Assembly: GCA_016795145.1 (NCBI GenBank)
Contig: JAEUII010000179.1
Span: 1-64,000 of the forward strand
Reading direction: 5' to 3'
Source of the DNA: Planctomycetaceae bacterium
GTDB lineage: Bacteria > Planctomycetota > Planctomycetia > Planctomycetales > Planctomycetaceae
Length of the DNA stretch: 64,000 nucleotides
The position numbers and the translations under genes are program-made. Shown here piece by piece: positions 53,905-63,560 of this stretch. How positions within the stretch are numbered: position 1 is the stretch's first letter; every line of letters begins with the position of its first letter. The notes beneath the pieces are model-generated. The model was not told where the DNA came from. It worked only from the letters and a program-made list of their open reading frames with translations, and searched no databases.

Positions 53905-54945
53905 TCAGTGAAAAGTGTGCCACAATCGAGTGCGCACAAACTGCAGTCCGTGTGAAACAAACGTAAACATGTTCTGATTTCGAGCAGCCTTGCGGCTTCG
54001 GACCAAAACGCCTCGGTCCGTTCGGCCTGGATCGTGTCGCTCAACAATCATGCGTTCAACCACCGCAAACAGGTGGTAGTCTTCCAGTACTCGACGCCGA
54101 GCTTCCTGGACGGCCGAGTAGTTCTTCTCCCAGTGTTTGTCCTGAATCGTCTTCTGGATGGTTTCGACACAGCTTCCAAAATCACGAATGTCGATCGGGA
54201 CAACAGATCCTTCCGGGAAGTAATCAAACACATTGGGGCAGCCGTAGTAGAACGGCACGGTCAGTCCAAGAAACGAATCGGCCAGTTTCTCCGTCCAGTG
54301 ATGCGGACACACGTGGTTCTCAATCGCCAGGTGATAGCGATACGGATCAAGTGCTTCGCGTTTGTCTTCGATCGGCCGGACACCGCGTCCAAACACATCC
54401 ATCTCCGGAATCGCTTCTCGCAGACGCTGAGTAAATGAATAGCGAAGGTGATGAAGCGTATGACGCTGCTGTTTGCTGCTGCAGACCGTGGCAAGATCAC
54501 CAGTCTTCTGAAGCGGCGGATTGTCTCGCACGCTGGCGTAGTCACAGCTGTAGAACCAAACAAGACCACACTGCGAATAGACGGCATTGCGATGCTGCAG
54601 TGCCCAGGGCTCCTGACTGGTCAGGACTGTTTCAAACTGTGATGTGAACGAAGAAGCGTAGATCTTGACGCTGGATGGCTCTGACGTCACAAGCATTGTG
54701 TGCTTCGCAGAACATGCCAGCTCTTCAATGCGAGTCGATGTGCGTTCGGAGGGAAGGCAGGTGAGATCGTCGTAGACCACCAGCCAGTCGTAGTCTCGTT
54801 CATTCAGGTCGTACAGAAACCGACAGCGTCCCCACACACCATCTTTGTTCGGAAATCGGCCCAGCACCCGATCCATGGGGAAATTCGCGCCACCCTTGGA
54901 CAGGATCTTCACACGGATATCACCGATGTGTTTTGGCACCGCCAT
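53905..54945 (-). CDS. GT10 alpha-fucosyltransferase-like protein
   Basis: 346 residues. The conserved GT10 block is present: YRYHLAIENHVCPHHWTEKL and then FLGLTVPFYYGCPNVFDYFP with PID after it, equal to the FAIEN...VTEKL...PVYYG pattern that binds GDP-fucose. The N-terminal half is less conserved, as usual. The last ~30 residues are basic and hydrophobic, a possible membrane contact. Likely adds fucose or a similar sugar to a surface glycan. Confidence 0.85.
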   Translation of the reverse strand: MAVPKHIGDIRVKILSKGGANFPMDRVLGRFPNKDGVWGRCRFLYDLNERDYDWLVVYDDLTCLPSERTSTRIEELACSAKHTMLVTSEPSSVKIYASSFTSQFETVLTSQEPWALQHRNAVYSQCGLVWFYSCDYASVRDNPPLQKTGDLATVCSSKQQRHTLHHLRYSFTQRLREAIPEMDVFGRGVRPIEDKREALDPYRYHLAIENHVCPHHWTEKLADSFLGLTVPFYYGCPNVFDYFPEGSVVPIDIRDFGSCVETIQKTIQDKHWEKNYSAVQEARRRVLEDYHLFAVVERMIVERHDPGRTDRGVLVRSRKAARNQNMFTFVSHGLQFVRTRLWHTFH

Positions 54946-55270
54946 CGCAGATCGTCTTCCGTGACAAAGAGGCTTAGAGACAGAAAATCGCCCTCCATGG
55001 GCATCAGAAACCTAGCAGTTTCCGCGATTTTCAACAACACCATTGTCAAACGGCTGTCCCAGCCGTTCGCAATTCGGCGCCGCCGTTTGCGACAACGCGG
55101 TGAAGGATTTTTCTCGGCTGAAACGTCGCGTATGTAGCGGCAGGGCGCAAGCCCTCCGGTGAGTCTGCTTCATGAATTCAGCCCAGGAACTGGAATCCAA
55201 ACCATCTTCGGCGCAGCAAAAAGGGCTGAGTATCCTCAGCCCTTTGATTCAATGAGGGTCAACCGACCAA
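54946..55270. repeat. Gap with REP-like hairpin; rplX terminator at its right end
   Basis: No gene is seen. AGGGC-GCAA-GCCCT (55142-55155) is a five-base-pair hairpin with a GCAA loop inside a TAGCGGCAGGGC...GCCCTCCGG block that looks like a planctomycete intergenic repeat. The promoter region of the GT10 gene must lie at the left end (54946-55050), but no boxes were assigned. Confidence 0.5.
55220..55245 (-). terminator. Rho-independent terminator of rplX
   Basis: AAAGGGCTGAG (55220-55230) and CTCAGCCCTTT (55235-55245) make a perfect 11-base-pair stem with loop TATC. On the minus strand the stem ends in a run of five T, 26 bases downstream of the rplX stop. Confidence 0.85.
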
Positions 55271-55606
55271 TTACTTCTTTGCTGGTGACAGGCGACGCAG
55301 AGTCGTGCCGCTCTTCTTGGCAACCAGTTCCTTGCTGCCGTCAGCATTGATCTTCACGCCAACGCGAGTCGGCTTGTTGGTCTGTGGGTCGATCAGCATC
55401 ACATTGGAAGCGTCCAGTGCCAGTTCCGTATGGAGACGGCCACCCTGAGGACTCTTTGGATGTCCTCGCTTCACATGCTTGTAGACCTTGTTAACCCCTT
55501 CAACCACGACTTTGCCGTTCTTGCGATCGACAGACAGCACGGTGCCGCGAGAACCCGCTTCGTCTCCTGCCACGACTTCAACGACGTCACCCTTGCGAAT
55601 GTGCAT
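55271..55606 (-). CDS. rplX: 50S ribosomal protein L24, solitary gene
   Basis: 111 residues from ATG 55606 (TTGGAG about 6 bases upstream). KGDVVEVVAGDEAGSRGTVLSV at the N-terminus is the KOW domain of L24; NKVYKHVKRGHPKSPQGGR follows as usual, with a normal C-terminal extension. L24 helps start 50S assembly. In most bacteria rplX sits between rplN and rplE in the spc operon; here no other ribosomal gene is nearby and it has its own terminator. The 368 bases upstream (55607-55974) show no gene and must hold its promoter. Confidence 0.95.
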   Translation of the reverse strand: MHIRKGDVVEVVAGDEAGSRGTVLSVDRKNGKVVVEGVNKVYKHVKRGHPKSPQGGRLHTELALDASNVMLIDPQTNKPTRVGVKINADGSKELVAKKSGTTLRRLSPAKK

Positions 55607-55974
55607 GATCCACTCCAACACTCAAATTCACTGTTTTTCCGTATTCGCACCGCCCAAAATCAGGTCGGTCGAAATTTGAAGCGGGGCAGAATGACAACAT
55701 TCTCGCCGCAAATCAAGGCTCCGGAACACGTTTCCCAGGTGTTCCACGCCGCAAAAACCACCAATCCCAGGCCTCAGCCGAAAGTTTGCCCCAACAGGAC
55801 AGAAACCATGACCGAAGGCGCTGAGCCATCAAATTCGGCGTTTTGCCCAGTCCCGCTTGAACTTCGTCTCAAGTTCCCGCCATTCTGATTCGGCCTAAGC
55901 CAAAGGAGCGCACAAAAGAACACATACTGAGAATATCGGCTCCCCTGGCTGACGCTTCTTTCAGATTCACCACG

Positions 55975-56871
55975 TCACCGTTTGGTTTCCGGCGGCTTTT
56001 GAGCATCCTCTGGTAACGCCCCCGTGATCTGGAATTCCTGAATCAGCTCTTCTCGCCGCGCGGCGACGGCTCGGTCAAATTCGCTCAGCACGTCCATCGC
56101 GCGATCGCGGGAGGTGACAAGGCCGATGATGAGGTACTGCGTAATCGCCATGAGATAGCACACCCAGCCGACCAGCCAGCGTTCGCGATGCCGTCGATAT
56201 TCGTTGTATCGCTCATGTTCCCTGGTGGTTTCCGGCGTAATGACTCGGATCGCTTCCTCCGAGACAACAGACACCAGCGGACACTGGGAACTCATGTGAT
56301 TGGAACATGCCCAGCACGCAACAATCTGATGTCGGGCAGCATCTTCTTCAAAATCCACGGAATGAGGCAGCGGCGAACCAACAATAGCGCACATCATCGC
56401 CAAAACAGGTGACGATCGATTGATGTGCCGGCAAAGATGGCCCTTCATCACGGCCCACTTTTTCTGCCACATCTGCTTGAAGATGTTCTTTCCTTTTTCC
56501 ATCTTCGGGGGCCCTGGATGCAGAACCGCAAACAAGTCCTGATCCGGCATGGCTTCAATCACGCCGATCGCAAGCAACAGGCGAAGTCCCATCGTCAGCC
56601 AGTCAGCGCGGTCCAGCCAGTCGACTTTTTGCAGCCATCCGAAAAGAAGGTGTTCCATGTTGGCGGTTGCGGCCAACAGCAGCAGCGCGCCGCGAAACCA
56701 CTCTTCCAGGTCCTTTTCGAGCTCGTCGTCCAGGTCCTGCAGGCGGAACACGCGACGCATGAAGAAGCGAAACACGGGGATCGCGATCAGTCCCACAATC
56801 AGGCGTGAGATCGGCTTCAGCGCCGATCGCAGTACGGGCAGGTCCATCAGGATTCGAAAGAGACTGCCCAA
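55975..56871 (-). CDS. Membrane-associated hypothetical protein
   Basis: 298 residues. Hydrophobic stretches near 20-40, 63-82, 95-108, 157-172 and 235-255 suggest several membrane passes or strong association. A CWACSNHMSSQC cluster could bind metal. The C-terminus is a charged helix. I do not recognise the family. It starts 270 bases from, and runs opposite to, the site-2 protease gene; that gap (56872-57141) shows only a GGAG binding site. Confidence 0.65.
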   Translation of the reverse strand: MGSLFRILMDLPVLRSALKPISRLIVGLIAIPVFRFFMRRVFRLQDLDDELEKDLEEWFRGALLLLAATANMEHLLFGWLQKVDWLDRADWLTMGLRLLLAIGVIEAMPDQDLFAVLHPGPPKMEKGKNIFKQMWQKKWAVMKGHLCRHINRSSPVLAMMCAIVGSPLPHSVDFEEDAARHQIVACWACSNHMSSQCPLVSVVSEEAIRVITPETTREHERYNEYRRHRERWLVGWVCYLMAITQYLIIGLVTSRDRAMDVLSEFDRAVAARREELIQEFQITGALPEDAQKPPETKR

Positions 56872-57141
56872 GGTTCATTCCCCGATCAGGAATTCGAAGT
56901 TCGAGTCCGATTGCAGACAAAATCGACGCTGGAGGATAGCTCAAAAGGCTGTTTGACGCAGGGTCTGTTTCCTGCCGCCCGGGAGACTATCGCAAATTCA
57001 CGATTTATGAGGATCTTCGGGCCGCCGCAAACTTCAGGGAAGGTGACGCGGGAGTACAAAACCTGTCGAAAATCAGTATTGTCCGCCCCAGTAACAGCCA
57101 GAATTGACAGCTCGCAGGACGCGACTCAACGGAGAAATGAC

Positions 57142-57903
57142 ATGTTCGGATTAGCCGGGGAAACCGAATTTGACCTGCGATTCTATCTGTTCGGGATCCC
57201 GGTCCGCGTTCACCCGATGTTCTGGCTGTCTTCCGCATGGATGGTCTGGGCCGGTGAGGCGTTCGATCTGACGGCCATCGGAGTGCTGTGCATCTTTCTC
57301 TCCGTCCTGGTGCATGAACTGGGCCATGCCTGGTACATCCGAAAGTTCGGATACCCGTCGGAGATTGTGCTGTACTTCTTCTGTGGCTACGCAACCTCAA
57401 GTCACTTTCCGTTCTGGAGGCGCATCATCGTCTCAGCTGCAGGCCCAGGCGCAGGTCTGATCCTTGGCGTCATCTGCTATTTGCTGTTTCGATTTCTGCC
57501 CGACAACATCATTGCTCAGTATCTCCACGTTCGTTACTTCCTGTTCATGATGATGTTCGCCGGCATCATCGTGAATCTTCTGAACCTGATTCCCTGCCTG
57601 CCTCTGGACGGCGGCCAAATCATGGGAGCGATCGTCCGGCGTTATGGTCCTCCGGGACGACAGAACGAGGAACTCATCTACAAGATTTCCATCGCTGTCG
57701 CGGGGGCCGTCGCAGTCTGGGCAGCGATCTGTCTCAACAAGGAGCAGATGTTTTTTCCTCGATGGCTATTTACCTGGCTCCCCGCCCAGGACGCCAACCT
57801 GCTGTACATGCTGCAGCCCAGTGCCAGGTTCGAAATGATCTTTATGGGCTACCTCTGCGCTTCGAACATCAACGCTCTGAATCAGTACCGATCGTGGCGC
57901 TGA
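57142..57903 (+). CDS. Site-2 protease family (M50) membrane metallopeptidase
   Basis: 253 residues from ATG 57142, 7 bases after GGAG; the upstream 77 codons are rejected. HELGH at 58-62 gives the zinc His pair and catalytic Glu. NLIPCLPLDGGQ (148-159) gives the third ligand, Asp156. About six membrane helices. Family members cut substrates inside the membrane, often anti-sigma factors, but no such partner lies next to it. No PDZ domain, so it is a minimal form. Confidence 0.85.
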   Translation: MFGLAGETEFDLRFYLFGIPVRVHPMFWLSSAWMVWAGEAFDLTAIGVLCIFLSVLVHELGHAWYIRKFGYPSEIVLYFFCGYATSSHFPFWRRIIVSAAGPGAGLILGVICYLLFRFLPDNIIAQYLHVRYFLFMMMFAGIIVNLLNLIPCLPLDGGQIMGAIVRRYGPPGRQNEELIYKISIAVAGAVAVWAAICLNKEQMFFPRWLFTWLPAQDANLLYMLQPSARFEMIFMGYLCASNINALNQYRSWR

Positions 57904-58103
57904 GGATGCTCGGTTTTCCCCACGACGCCTGCTGACGGCCGCACTTCCGGCTCAGATACAACCAGCGCAACCGGAAAACTCTTCGAGTCAGCGACAACCG
58001 GTCCGTTGAGTCTTTTCGGCGGCAGGCGAACAGAATGTTCGATGTCGGGAACGCGGACTCCGTGTCCGATGGCGACTTCTGCCGATACGTCCAGAGACAT
58101 CAT
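57882..58103 (-). CDS. Small hypothetical protein
   Basis: 73 residues, ATG 58103 with AGGAAG 7 bases upstream. Codon use resembles the neighbouring genes (many C- and G-ending codons), which argues for a real gene. No domain is recognised; the middle part is basic and Pro-rich. Its end overlaps the 3' end of the site-2 protease gene by 22 bases in a convergent layout. Could still be chance. Confidence 0.45.
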   Translation of the reverse strand: MMSLDVSAEVAIGHGVRVPDIEHSVRLPPKRLNGPVVADSKSFPVALVVSEPEVRPSAGVVGKTEHPQRHDRY

Positions 58104-58165
58104 CGATTCTTCCTGCGCGAGCCTTTGTCATCCCTTCTTTTCGCTGTCTTCCATTGAGGGTTTAC

Positions 58166-59059
58166 ATGCGAGCCTTCCTCTTCGCCCTGGTGATGGCTGC
58201 TTCCGGTTCCAGTGTTGTCGCAGGAGATGGCTGGCTGGAATCCTACACGGCGGCCAAAGACGCCGTCGAAAGCGATGGCGGCGCGATCCTGATTCACTTT
58301 CACGCCTGGTACTGCGGTCCATGTAAGCAGATGGACGCCAACGTGTTTTCCGACGCTGCCGTGCAGCGAGCACTCGGCGACGGTCTTGCGTCCATCAAAG
58401 TGGATACAACTCACGATCCGGAACTCGCCGCGAAGTACGGTGCCGACACGGTTCCCCGCGACGTCGTGGTCTTTCCTGATGGCACCGTGGAGACTTTGAA
58501 TATCGGCTACATGAACAAGGGTTCGTACCTGAACCTGCTTCGCGAAACCGCCGACCGTGCTCGCCGAATGGGTGTTCCGACACCGATTGATACGAAGGAA
58601 AAACAGAAACCGATTGAGCAACCGGGAAACACTGGCATCCAGCCAGAAACGACAAAGCCTGATTCAAACGAAGCATCAATCGATCCGCCACTGATTGGAC
58701 TCGACGGATTCTGCCCCGTTCATCTGCATGATAAGCGCGAGTGGATTCCTGGGCAGGACAAGATCACGGCCGACCACCGCGGAGTGCGATACCTGTTCGC
58801 TTCCGAAGCCGATCGAACAGCGTTCCTGAAAGATCCCGCACGCTATGCTCCTCAGGACCTTGGCTGCGATCCAGTCATCCTGACAAAGGATCAGAAGGCG
58901 GTTGCGGGCAGCATTCGCTTCGGTGCCTTTTTCGACAATCGCCTCTACCTTTTCACGACCGCTTCCAACCGCGATCAGTTCAAAGCAAAGCCTCTGCAGT
59001 TCACAGAAATCCGCAGCGCTCTGCGAGCAGATAGCATCGAAGGGGCATCGTTTCAGTAG
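58166..59059 (+). CDS. Exported thioredoxin-fold protein with two YHS-like domains
   Basis: 297 residues from ATG 58166 (TGAGGG upstream; TTG 58154 rejected). A signal peptide (MRAFLFALVMAASGSSVVAG) precedes a thioredoxin fold with WYCGPC (Cys50, Cys53) and the cis-Pro motif TVPRDVVVF. After a linker, about 165-290, two short YHS-like repeats follow (GFCPVHL...YLFASEADRTAFLKDPARYAP and DPVILTKDQKAV...YLFTTASNRDQF). YHS domains are linked to copper or heavy-metal handling, so a periplasmic redox or metal-delivery role is plausible. Confidence 0.75.
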   Translation: MRAFLFALVMAASGSSVVAGDGWLESYTAAKDAVESDGGAILIHFHAWYCGPCKQMDANVFSDAAVQRALGDGLASIKVDTTHDPELAAKYGADTVPRDVVVFPDGTVETLNIGYMNKGSYLNLLRETADRARRMGVPTPIDTKEKQKPIEQPGNTGIQPETTKPDSNEASIDPPLIGLDGFCPVHLHDKREWIPGQDKITADHRGVRYLFASEADRTAFLKDPARYAPQDLGCDPVILTKDQKAVAGSIRFGAFFDNRLYLFTTASNRDQFKAKPLQFTEIRSALRADSIEGASFQ

Positions 59060-59066
59060 AGTCGTT

Positions 59067-59156
59067 GTTCGCTCCGCCGAACAGAACGCAATGGACGACC
59101 CCGGAAAGGCAGATTGCGCCACGCGGTAGAAAAACGCCTGGTTCGCGGAGCGAACC
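59067..59156. repeat. Pair of GTTCGC-type palindromes after the thioredoxin gene
   Basis: GTTCG/CGAAC (59067-59071 and 59078-59082) and GGTTCGC-GGA-GCGAACC (59140-59156) are related short palindromes flanking a 57-base spacer. They lie between the convergent thioredoxin and TolC-like genes. Confidence 0.55.
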
Positions 59157-59168
59157 GCGACTTTGCAA

Positions 59169-61076
59169 CTACGGTGCGGCTTCTGGAGCTTTCGTGTCGG
59201 TGACTTCCTGCCGGATCACAGGAGCAACGCCGTCGAAGATGTGCAGGTCGTTGTAGGCCATCAGGCTGCCTTTTTCGAGATGCACATTTTTGAGTGCTAC
59301 GGCGTATTCTGATCGAGCCTGGAAGTAACGAATCTCAGCCTCGACGACGCGACGCTGAGCATCCAGGAGACGGTCGACGTCCACGTCCAGATCGTTCTCT
59401 TCCTGAGCCTCATACGACATCAGAACGCTGTTCGCAGCTTCAAGTCGATTCATTGCGGTCTGGCAGGCTTCGTACGCTCGAGCCGCTTCGGCGATGGCGT
59501 TGCTAAGGTCGTGAACGACTTCACGTTCCTGTTCCCGCAGGATGACTCGTTCCCGTGCCAGCATCATTTCGGCATTCGAAACGGCCAGGTACCCCTTGCG
59601 ATATCCGAGTGGCACCGTGTATTCGACGCCAAGATACCATTCCTGCAGGTCACCAGTTGTGAGATTGCCGATCGATGACGAATGTTCTTCATCGCGAATC
59701 AGGTCGTCACCGAAGCCTCGGAAACGGTAGCGTCCCACCGTATCAAGCCGTGGGTTCAGGAAGTTCTTCGAAGCCAGAAGCTCCATCTTCCGCTTTTGAA
59801 TATTCAGCTGCTGGCGACGCAGCTCGGGACGACGCACCAGGGCCTCCTGCATGATGGAGTCCCAGTGGAAAAGCACTTCGGCTTCCGTCGGATCTTCTTT
59901 CGGCCGCAGCATGTGATCATCGTTGATCGGCATGCCAATCAGCAGTCGGAGTCGGCGTTCACACACCTGGACGCCGCTGGTCCCGCGGGGTGTTCCACCG
60001 GTGCTGCCGTTTCGGTTCTGTGTGCCCTGAACAACTCGGCCAGTCAACGCATCGTCAACGTCCGCTTTGAATCGATAGTACTGCTCACGAGCCAGAGCAA
60101 CACGGGCGTCGTTTTCAATGTCGCTGTCGGCTCGAGCTTTCAACTGGTTCCATGCTTCCAGAGCCCGCTTCATGGCGTGGCTGCGAGCATCCAGGTCACG
60201 CCAGGCAAAGTACAAGTCCCAGTAGGCATTGACGACGTTACTGACATAATCCCGCACGGACATTTCAAAGTCCGTCTGAGTAATGTCATTGTTGACTCGC
60301 GCGATTAGCAGACCGTTGTAAACACCCGGAGTCGCGCCTGGTCCGGCGATGCGGTTGAATTCCATCCCGCCGCCCTGGAGCAGCGGCTGACGAATCTCGC
60401 CTTCGACGTAACTATCCCACGCACTTCGAAATGTGTTGCTCGGCGCATTATTCGTGTCGTAGTTGCTGTAGCCTCGCAGGGCCAGTCGTGAACCAGTCAC
60501 CGTGCGTTTGCTGAGCTCGACGTTGTAGTCGTTCAGGTCCTGACGAAAGGTATTCGTTCCGCCGGAAAAGAAAGGGTTGTTGAAGGTCTGGTCTTTATTA
60601 TTGAAGTACGCCGATGCGGCCAGCTGGGCATCGAATGCGCTGAGTGCGGCTTCCATACTGTAACGCGGATCGGTTTCACGCAATCCGGAGTTGAACCGCG
60701 TCGCGATCGTATCCGGATTGCGTAGACTCACACCTCCCAGGTCGCGCAGAACTTCTGAATTCTGCATCGCGATCTGCAGGATCTCGCTGACCGTCACATC
60801 GTGGTATTCGATCTCTTCCAGACGTGATCGATCACGGACTGTAATCGGGGCGGAAGACAGTGCAGCCTGCATGATTTCGACCTGAGGCTCATCGACAGCT
60901 CTCGAAATCGGCTCCACCCGCGAAAGGTCATTTCCAATCGTCTGACGCAGTGAATTCTGTGAACGACAGCCCACCAGCGTCGGCAGCACCGTGCTGAAGA
61001 GAAGGGTTGTCGTCACGCTCAGACGAAATATCCGCCGGGAGCGTTCAGACCAGATTGTCTGAAGACTCAGGAACAT
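59169..61076 (-). CDS. TolC-family outer membrane efflux lipoprotein
   Basis: 635 residues. The N-terminus is a lipoprotein signal with LVGC lipobox. Two long alpha-helical repeats (containing DYVSNVVNAYWDLYFAWRDLDARS and LLDAQRRVVEAEIRYFQARSEYAVALKNV, typical OEP motifs) are separated by beta-barrel segments. The length exceeds the usual 450-500 because of an N-terminal extension. It would form the outer membrane channel of an efflux pump, but no inner membrane partner is in the window. Confidence 0.8.
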   Translation of the reverse strand: MFLSLQTIWSERSRRIFRLSVTTTLLFSTVLPTLVGCRSQNSLRQTIGNDLSRVEPISRAVDEPQVEIMQAALSSAPITVRDRSRLEEIEYHDVTVSEILQIAMQNSEVLRDLGGVSLRNPDTIATRFNSGLRETDPRYSMEAALSAFDAQLAASAYFNNKDQTFNNPFFSGGTNTFRQDLNDYNVELSKRTVTGSRLALRGYSNYDTNNAPSNTFRSAWDSYVEGEIRQPLLQGGGMEFNRIAGPGATPGVYNGLLIARVNNDITQTDFEMSVRDYVSNVVNAYWDLYFAWRDLDARSHAMKRALEAWNQLKARADSDIENDARVALAREQYYRFKADVDDALTGRVVQGTQNRNGSTGGTPRGTSGVQVCERRLRLLIGMPINDDHMLRPKEDPTEAEVLFHWDSIMQEALVRRPELRRQQLNIQKRKMELLASKNFLNPRLDTVGRYRFRGFGDDLIRDEEHSSSIGNLTTGDLQEWYLGVEYTVPLGYRKGYLAVSNAEMMLARERVILREQEREVVHDLSNAIAEAARAYEACQTAMNRLEAANSVLMSYEAQEENDLDVDVDRLLDAQRRVVEAEIRYFQARSEYAVALKNVHLEKGSLMAYNDLHIFDGVAPVIRQEVTDTKAPEAAP

Positions 61077-61368
61077 CCGTGTTCTCTGTCTACGTCCGCG
61101 CAGACATCAATCCTTTGATGACTGCTTGACTCTTCAAATCGGATCATGCGGGACGCAACGATCGCACTGTGCACTCGCACTTACGGAAAACCCGACATGT
61201 CGTGTCCGGACAGTGGCGCAACTGATTTACACGGAAGCACACCGATATCTGGCAGAGGTGTTGCAAACGGACTGACCCGAATGGTCGAAGCCCTTTGGAT
61301 CTTATGAATCGGCAGTTCATGCCGCAGCGTGGCAGTAACTGGAACGACATGAAGTGGTACGGTGGCGA

Positions 61369-62259
61369 CTATTTCATGCGGCGCATCAGAACCTGAGCCA
61401 GAGCGGCGTCAAGATTGTCCGAGGTGCGGATCAGTTTGTAGTCGATTCCGCTGCCAGCGCAACGCCTTCGCACTGCGTCAAGAAACTTCTCCATCGCGGC
61501 GAGGTATCCGGTTCTCAAGGCCGCTGGATCACACGTCAGTTTCCCGGCATCTTCAAGCCCTTCAAACCGCATCGTACCCGAATATCGAAACTCCAGCTCT
61601 TCATCATCAAGTACAAGCAGAGTAATCACTTCATGCCCGCGCTGTCGCATCATCTGAAGCCCCTTGAACAGGTCTTCACGCGGACAGAACAAGTCCGACA
61701 GCAGAATCACAATACTGCGTCGGTTCAGTGACTCGCTGACTCGGCGAAGGACGCCAAGGATGTCTGTCTTTCCGCCGGCCGTCTGTACCTGCAGGCCATT
61801 CAGAATCGTCTGCAGATGGTTGTTCCTGCTGCTTGCCGGAATCTGACTTCGAATGGCCGAATCAAACAGGCTCACACCGACGGAATCATGCTGCTTCAGG
61901 ACCAGCATGCTCATAGCCGCTGCGACCGTCTGAGCGTAAGCGAACTTGGACATCGCTCCGGAACCGAACTGCATGGATTCGCTTCCATCCAGCACCAGCA
62001 TGACTCGAACGTTCGTGTCCTCTTCGAACTGCTTCAGGTAGTAGCGGTCCGATCGAGACCACAGCTTCCAGTCGATACGACGCAGATCATCACCGGCGAC
62101 GTATTCACGATGCTGCACGAATTCCAGCGACTGACCAAAGTACGGACTGCGATGCAACCCCGAGACAAAGCCTTCAACGACCTGTCGGGCTCGCAATTCC
62201 AGACGTGCGATGCGTGCCAGTTCCTCAGGCCGCAAAGATCTTTCCAAGTCCTGGGTCAC
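61369..62259 (-). CDS. DUF58 domain protein
   Basis: 296 residues. The start [61 protein letters not shown] is the DUF58 hallmark, here given by its core [23 protein letters not shown] follows as a VWA-like metal-binding motif. Such proteins act with MoxR ATPases in complex or cofactor maturation. It overlaps the MoxR gene by 35 bases, confirming a two-gene unit. Confidence 0.9.
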   Translation of the reverse strand: MTQDLERSLRPEELARIARLELRARQVVEGFVSGLHRSPYFGQSLEFVQHREYVAGDDLRRIDWKLWSRSDRYYLKQFEEDTNVRVMLVLDGSESMQFGSGAMSKFAYAQTVAAAMSMLVLKQHDSVGVSLFDSAIRSQIPASSRNNHLQTILNGLQVQTAGGKTDILGVLRRVSESLNRRSIVILLSDLFCPREDLFKGLQMMRQRGHEVITLLVLDDEELEFRYSGTMRFEGLEDAGKLTCDPAALRTGYLAAMEKFLDAVRRRCAGSGIDYKLIRTSDNLDAALAQVLMRRMK

Positions 62260-63280
62260 TCGTCAGTTCGCTTTCACGAGTAGGAGTTTCCTGAATGAGA
62301 CGTTCCACCACTTTGTCGGAAGTGATGCCTTCACTCTCCGCAGTAAAGTTCGGAACAATTCGGTGACGCAGCACAGGAGCTGCCAGCTTCTGAATGTCTT
62401 CAATGGAAACAGTCGTGCGGCCGTTCAGCAGTGCACGTGTCTTTGCTCCCAGCAGCAGGTTCTGCACGGCTCGCGGACCAGCTCCCCATCCCAGCCATTC
62501 ATTGACCCACTGTGGGGTTCCTGGTTCGCGAACTCGCGTTTGACGAACGATGGCCAGAGTGTAGTTGATGACATGATCAGAGACCGGAACCTGTCGCACC
62601 GTTGTCTGAATCTGAAGGACCTGCTCGCCGGACAGAACCGGCTGCACTTCCGGGCGGAAGTTCGAGGTCGTCTGTCGAGCAATCTGACGTTCTTCGTCAA
62701 ACGTTGGATAACGAACGAACACCTTGAACATGAAGCGGTCCTGCTGAGCTTCCGGAAGGGAATAGGTTCCTTCCTGCTCAATCGGATTCTGCGTGGCAAG
62801 CACAAAGAACGGTGCGCTCAGTTTGTGGATGACCTGGCCAACCGTGACCTGTCGCTCCTGCATGGCTTCCAGAAGTGCGGCCTGAGTCTTCGGAGGTGTT
62901 CGATTGATTTCGTCTGCAAGAACCACGTTATGAAACAGTGGCCCCTGGATGAAACGAAATTCTCGCTGGCCTGTGGTTCGATTCTCTTGAAGGATGTCGG
63001 TTCCCGTGATGTCTGCCGGCATCAGGTCAGGAGTAAACTGAATTCGTGAAAAGGTCATCGACAGACTGCGAGCAACCGTGCTGACCATCAGTGTCTTTGC
63101 AAGTCCCGGCACGCCTTCCAGAAGAACGTGCCCCTGGCTGAACAGTGCGATCAACAGCTGTTCGATCACGTCATCCTGCCCGACGATCACCTTTCGAATT
63201 TGCTCCTGCAGATTTCCAAACGCCTGGTGCAGAAGATCTACCGCCTGTCCTGACAGGCCATTGTCGGTATTGTCCGTCAT
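62225..63280 (-). CDS. MoxR-family AAA+ ATPase
   Basis: 351 residues. Walker A GVPGLAKT (56-63, Lys62), Walker B VVLADEIN (Asp123, Glu124), sensor motif [13 protein letters not shown] and an arginine finger later. MoxR proteins are chaperone-like ATPases that work on metal- or cofactor-containing complexes through DUF58/VWA partners such as the gene downstream. Cytoplasmic. The 292 bases between the DUF58 and TolC-like genes (61077-61368) show nothing recognised. Confidence 0.95.
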   Translation of the reverse strand: MTDNTDNGLSGQAVDLLHQAFGNLQEQIRKVIVGQDDVIEQLLIALFSQGHVLLEGVPGLAKTLMVSTVARSLSMTFSRIQFTPDLMPADITGTDILQENRTTGQREFRFIQGPLFHNVVLADEINRTPPKTQAALLEAMQERQVTVGQVIHKLSAPFFVLATQNPIEQEGTYSLPEAQQDRFMFKVFVRYPTFDEERQIARQTTSNFRPEVQPVLSGEQVLQIQTTVRQVPVSDHVINYTLAIVRQTRVREPGTPQWVNEWLGWGAGPRAVQNLLLGAKTRALLNGRTTVSIEDIQKLAAPVLRHRIVPNFTAESEGITSDKVVERLIQETPTRESELTSDPGLGKIFAA

Positions 63281-63442
63281 GAAATCTCTCGGTCTTTATT
63301 GTCAGAACCGTGTTCCAGCCCGGTCTGTCGCCGCATGACTGCGTGACGTCCGAGTTTCGTAGGCAAACGTGGGGCCGGGATGATAACAGAGCAAATGCGG
63401 TTGAGAAACCACGGACGGCGAGTTGAGCGATTTGGCGTTACC

Positions 63443-63465
63443 GTAGTGGAACTCGCCAGAGTTCC
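63443..63465. repeat. Short palindromic repeat, GTAGTGGAACTC form
   Basis: GGAACTC (63448-63454), loop GCCA, GAGTTCC (63459-63465), preceded by GTAGTG (63443-63448). It shares head and loop type with the GATCTT copies at 26069 and 63528 but has a different, self-complementary stem. Confidence 0.75.
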
Positions 63466-63527
63466 TATCCGGCAGCGCGACTACAAGCTTCTATTCCGGG
63501 TCGCTGGTGAGGGGCACTGAGGCTCGG

Positions 63528-63551
63528 GGATCTTTAGCAAGATCCACTACC
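63528..63551. repeat. Short palindromic repeat, GTAGTGGATCTT family, copy 2
   Basis: GGATCTT (63528-63534), loop TAGC, AAGATCC (63539-63545), followed by CACTAC. Same core as at 26069-26092. It lies 15-30 bases from the end of the HPr-like gene. Confidence 0.75.
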
Positions 63552-63560
63552 AGTGCTGCG

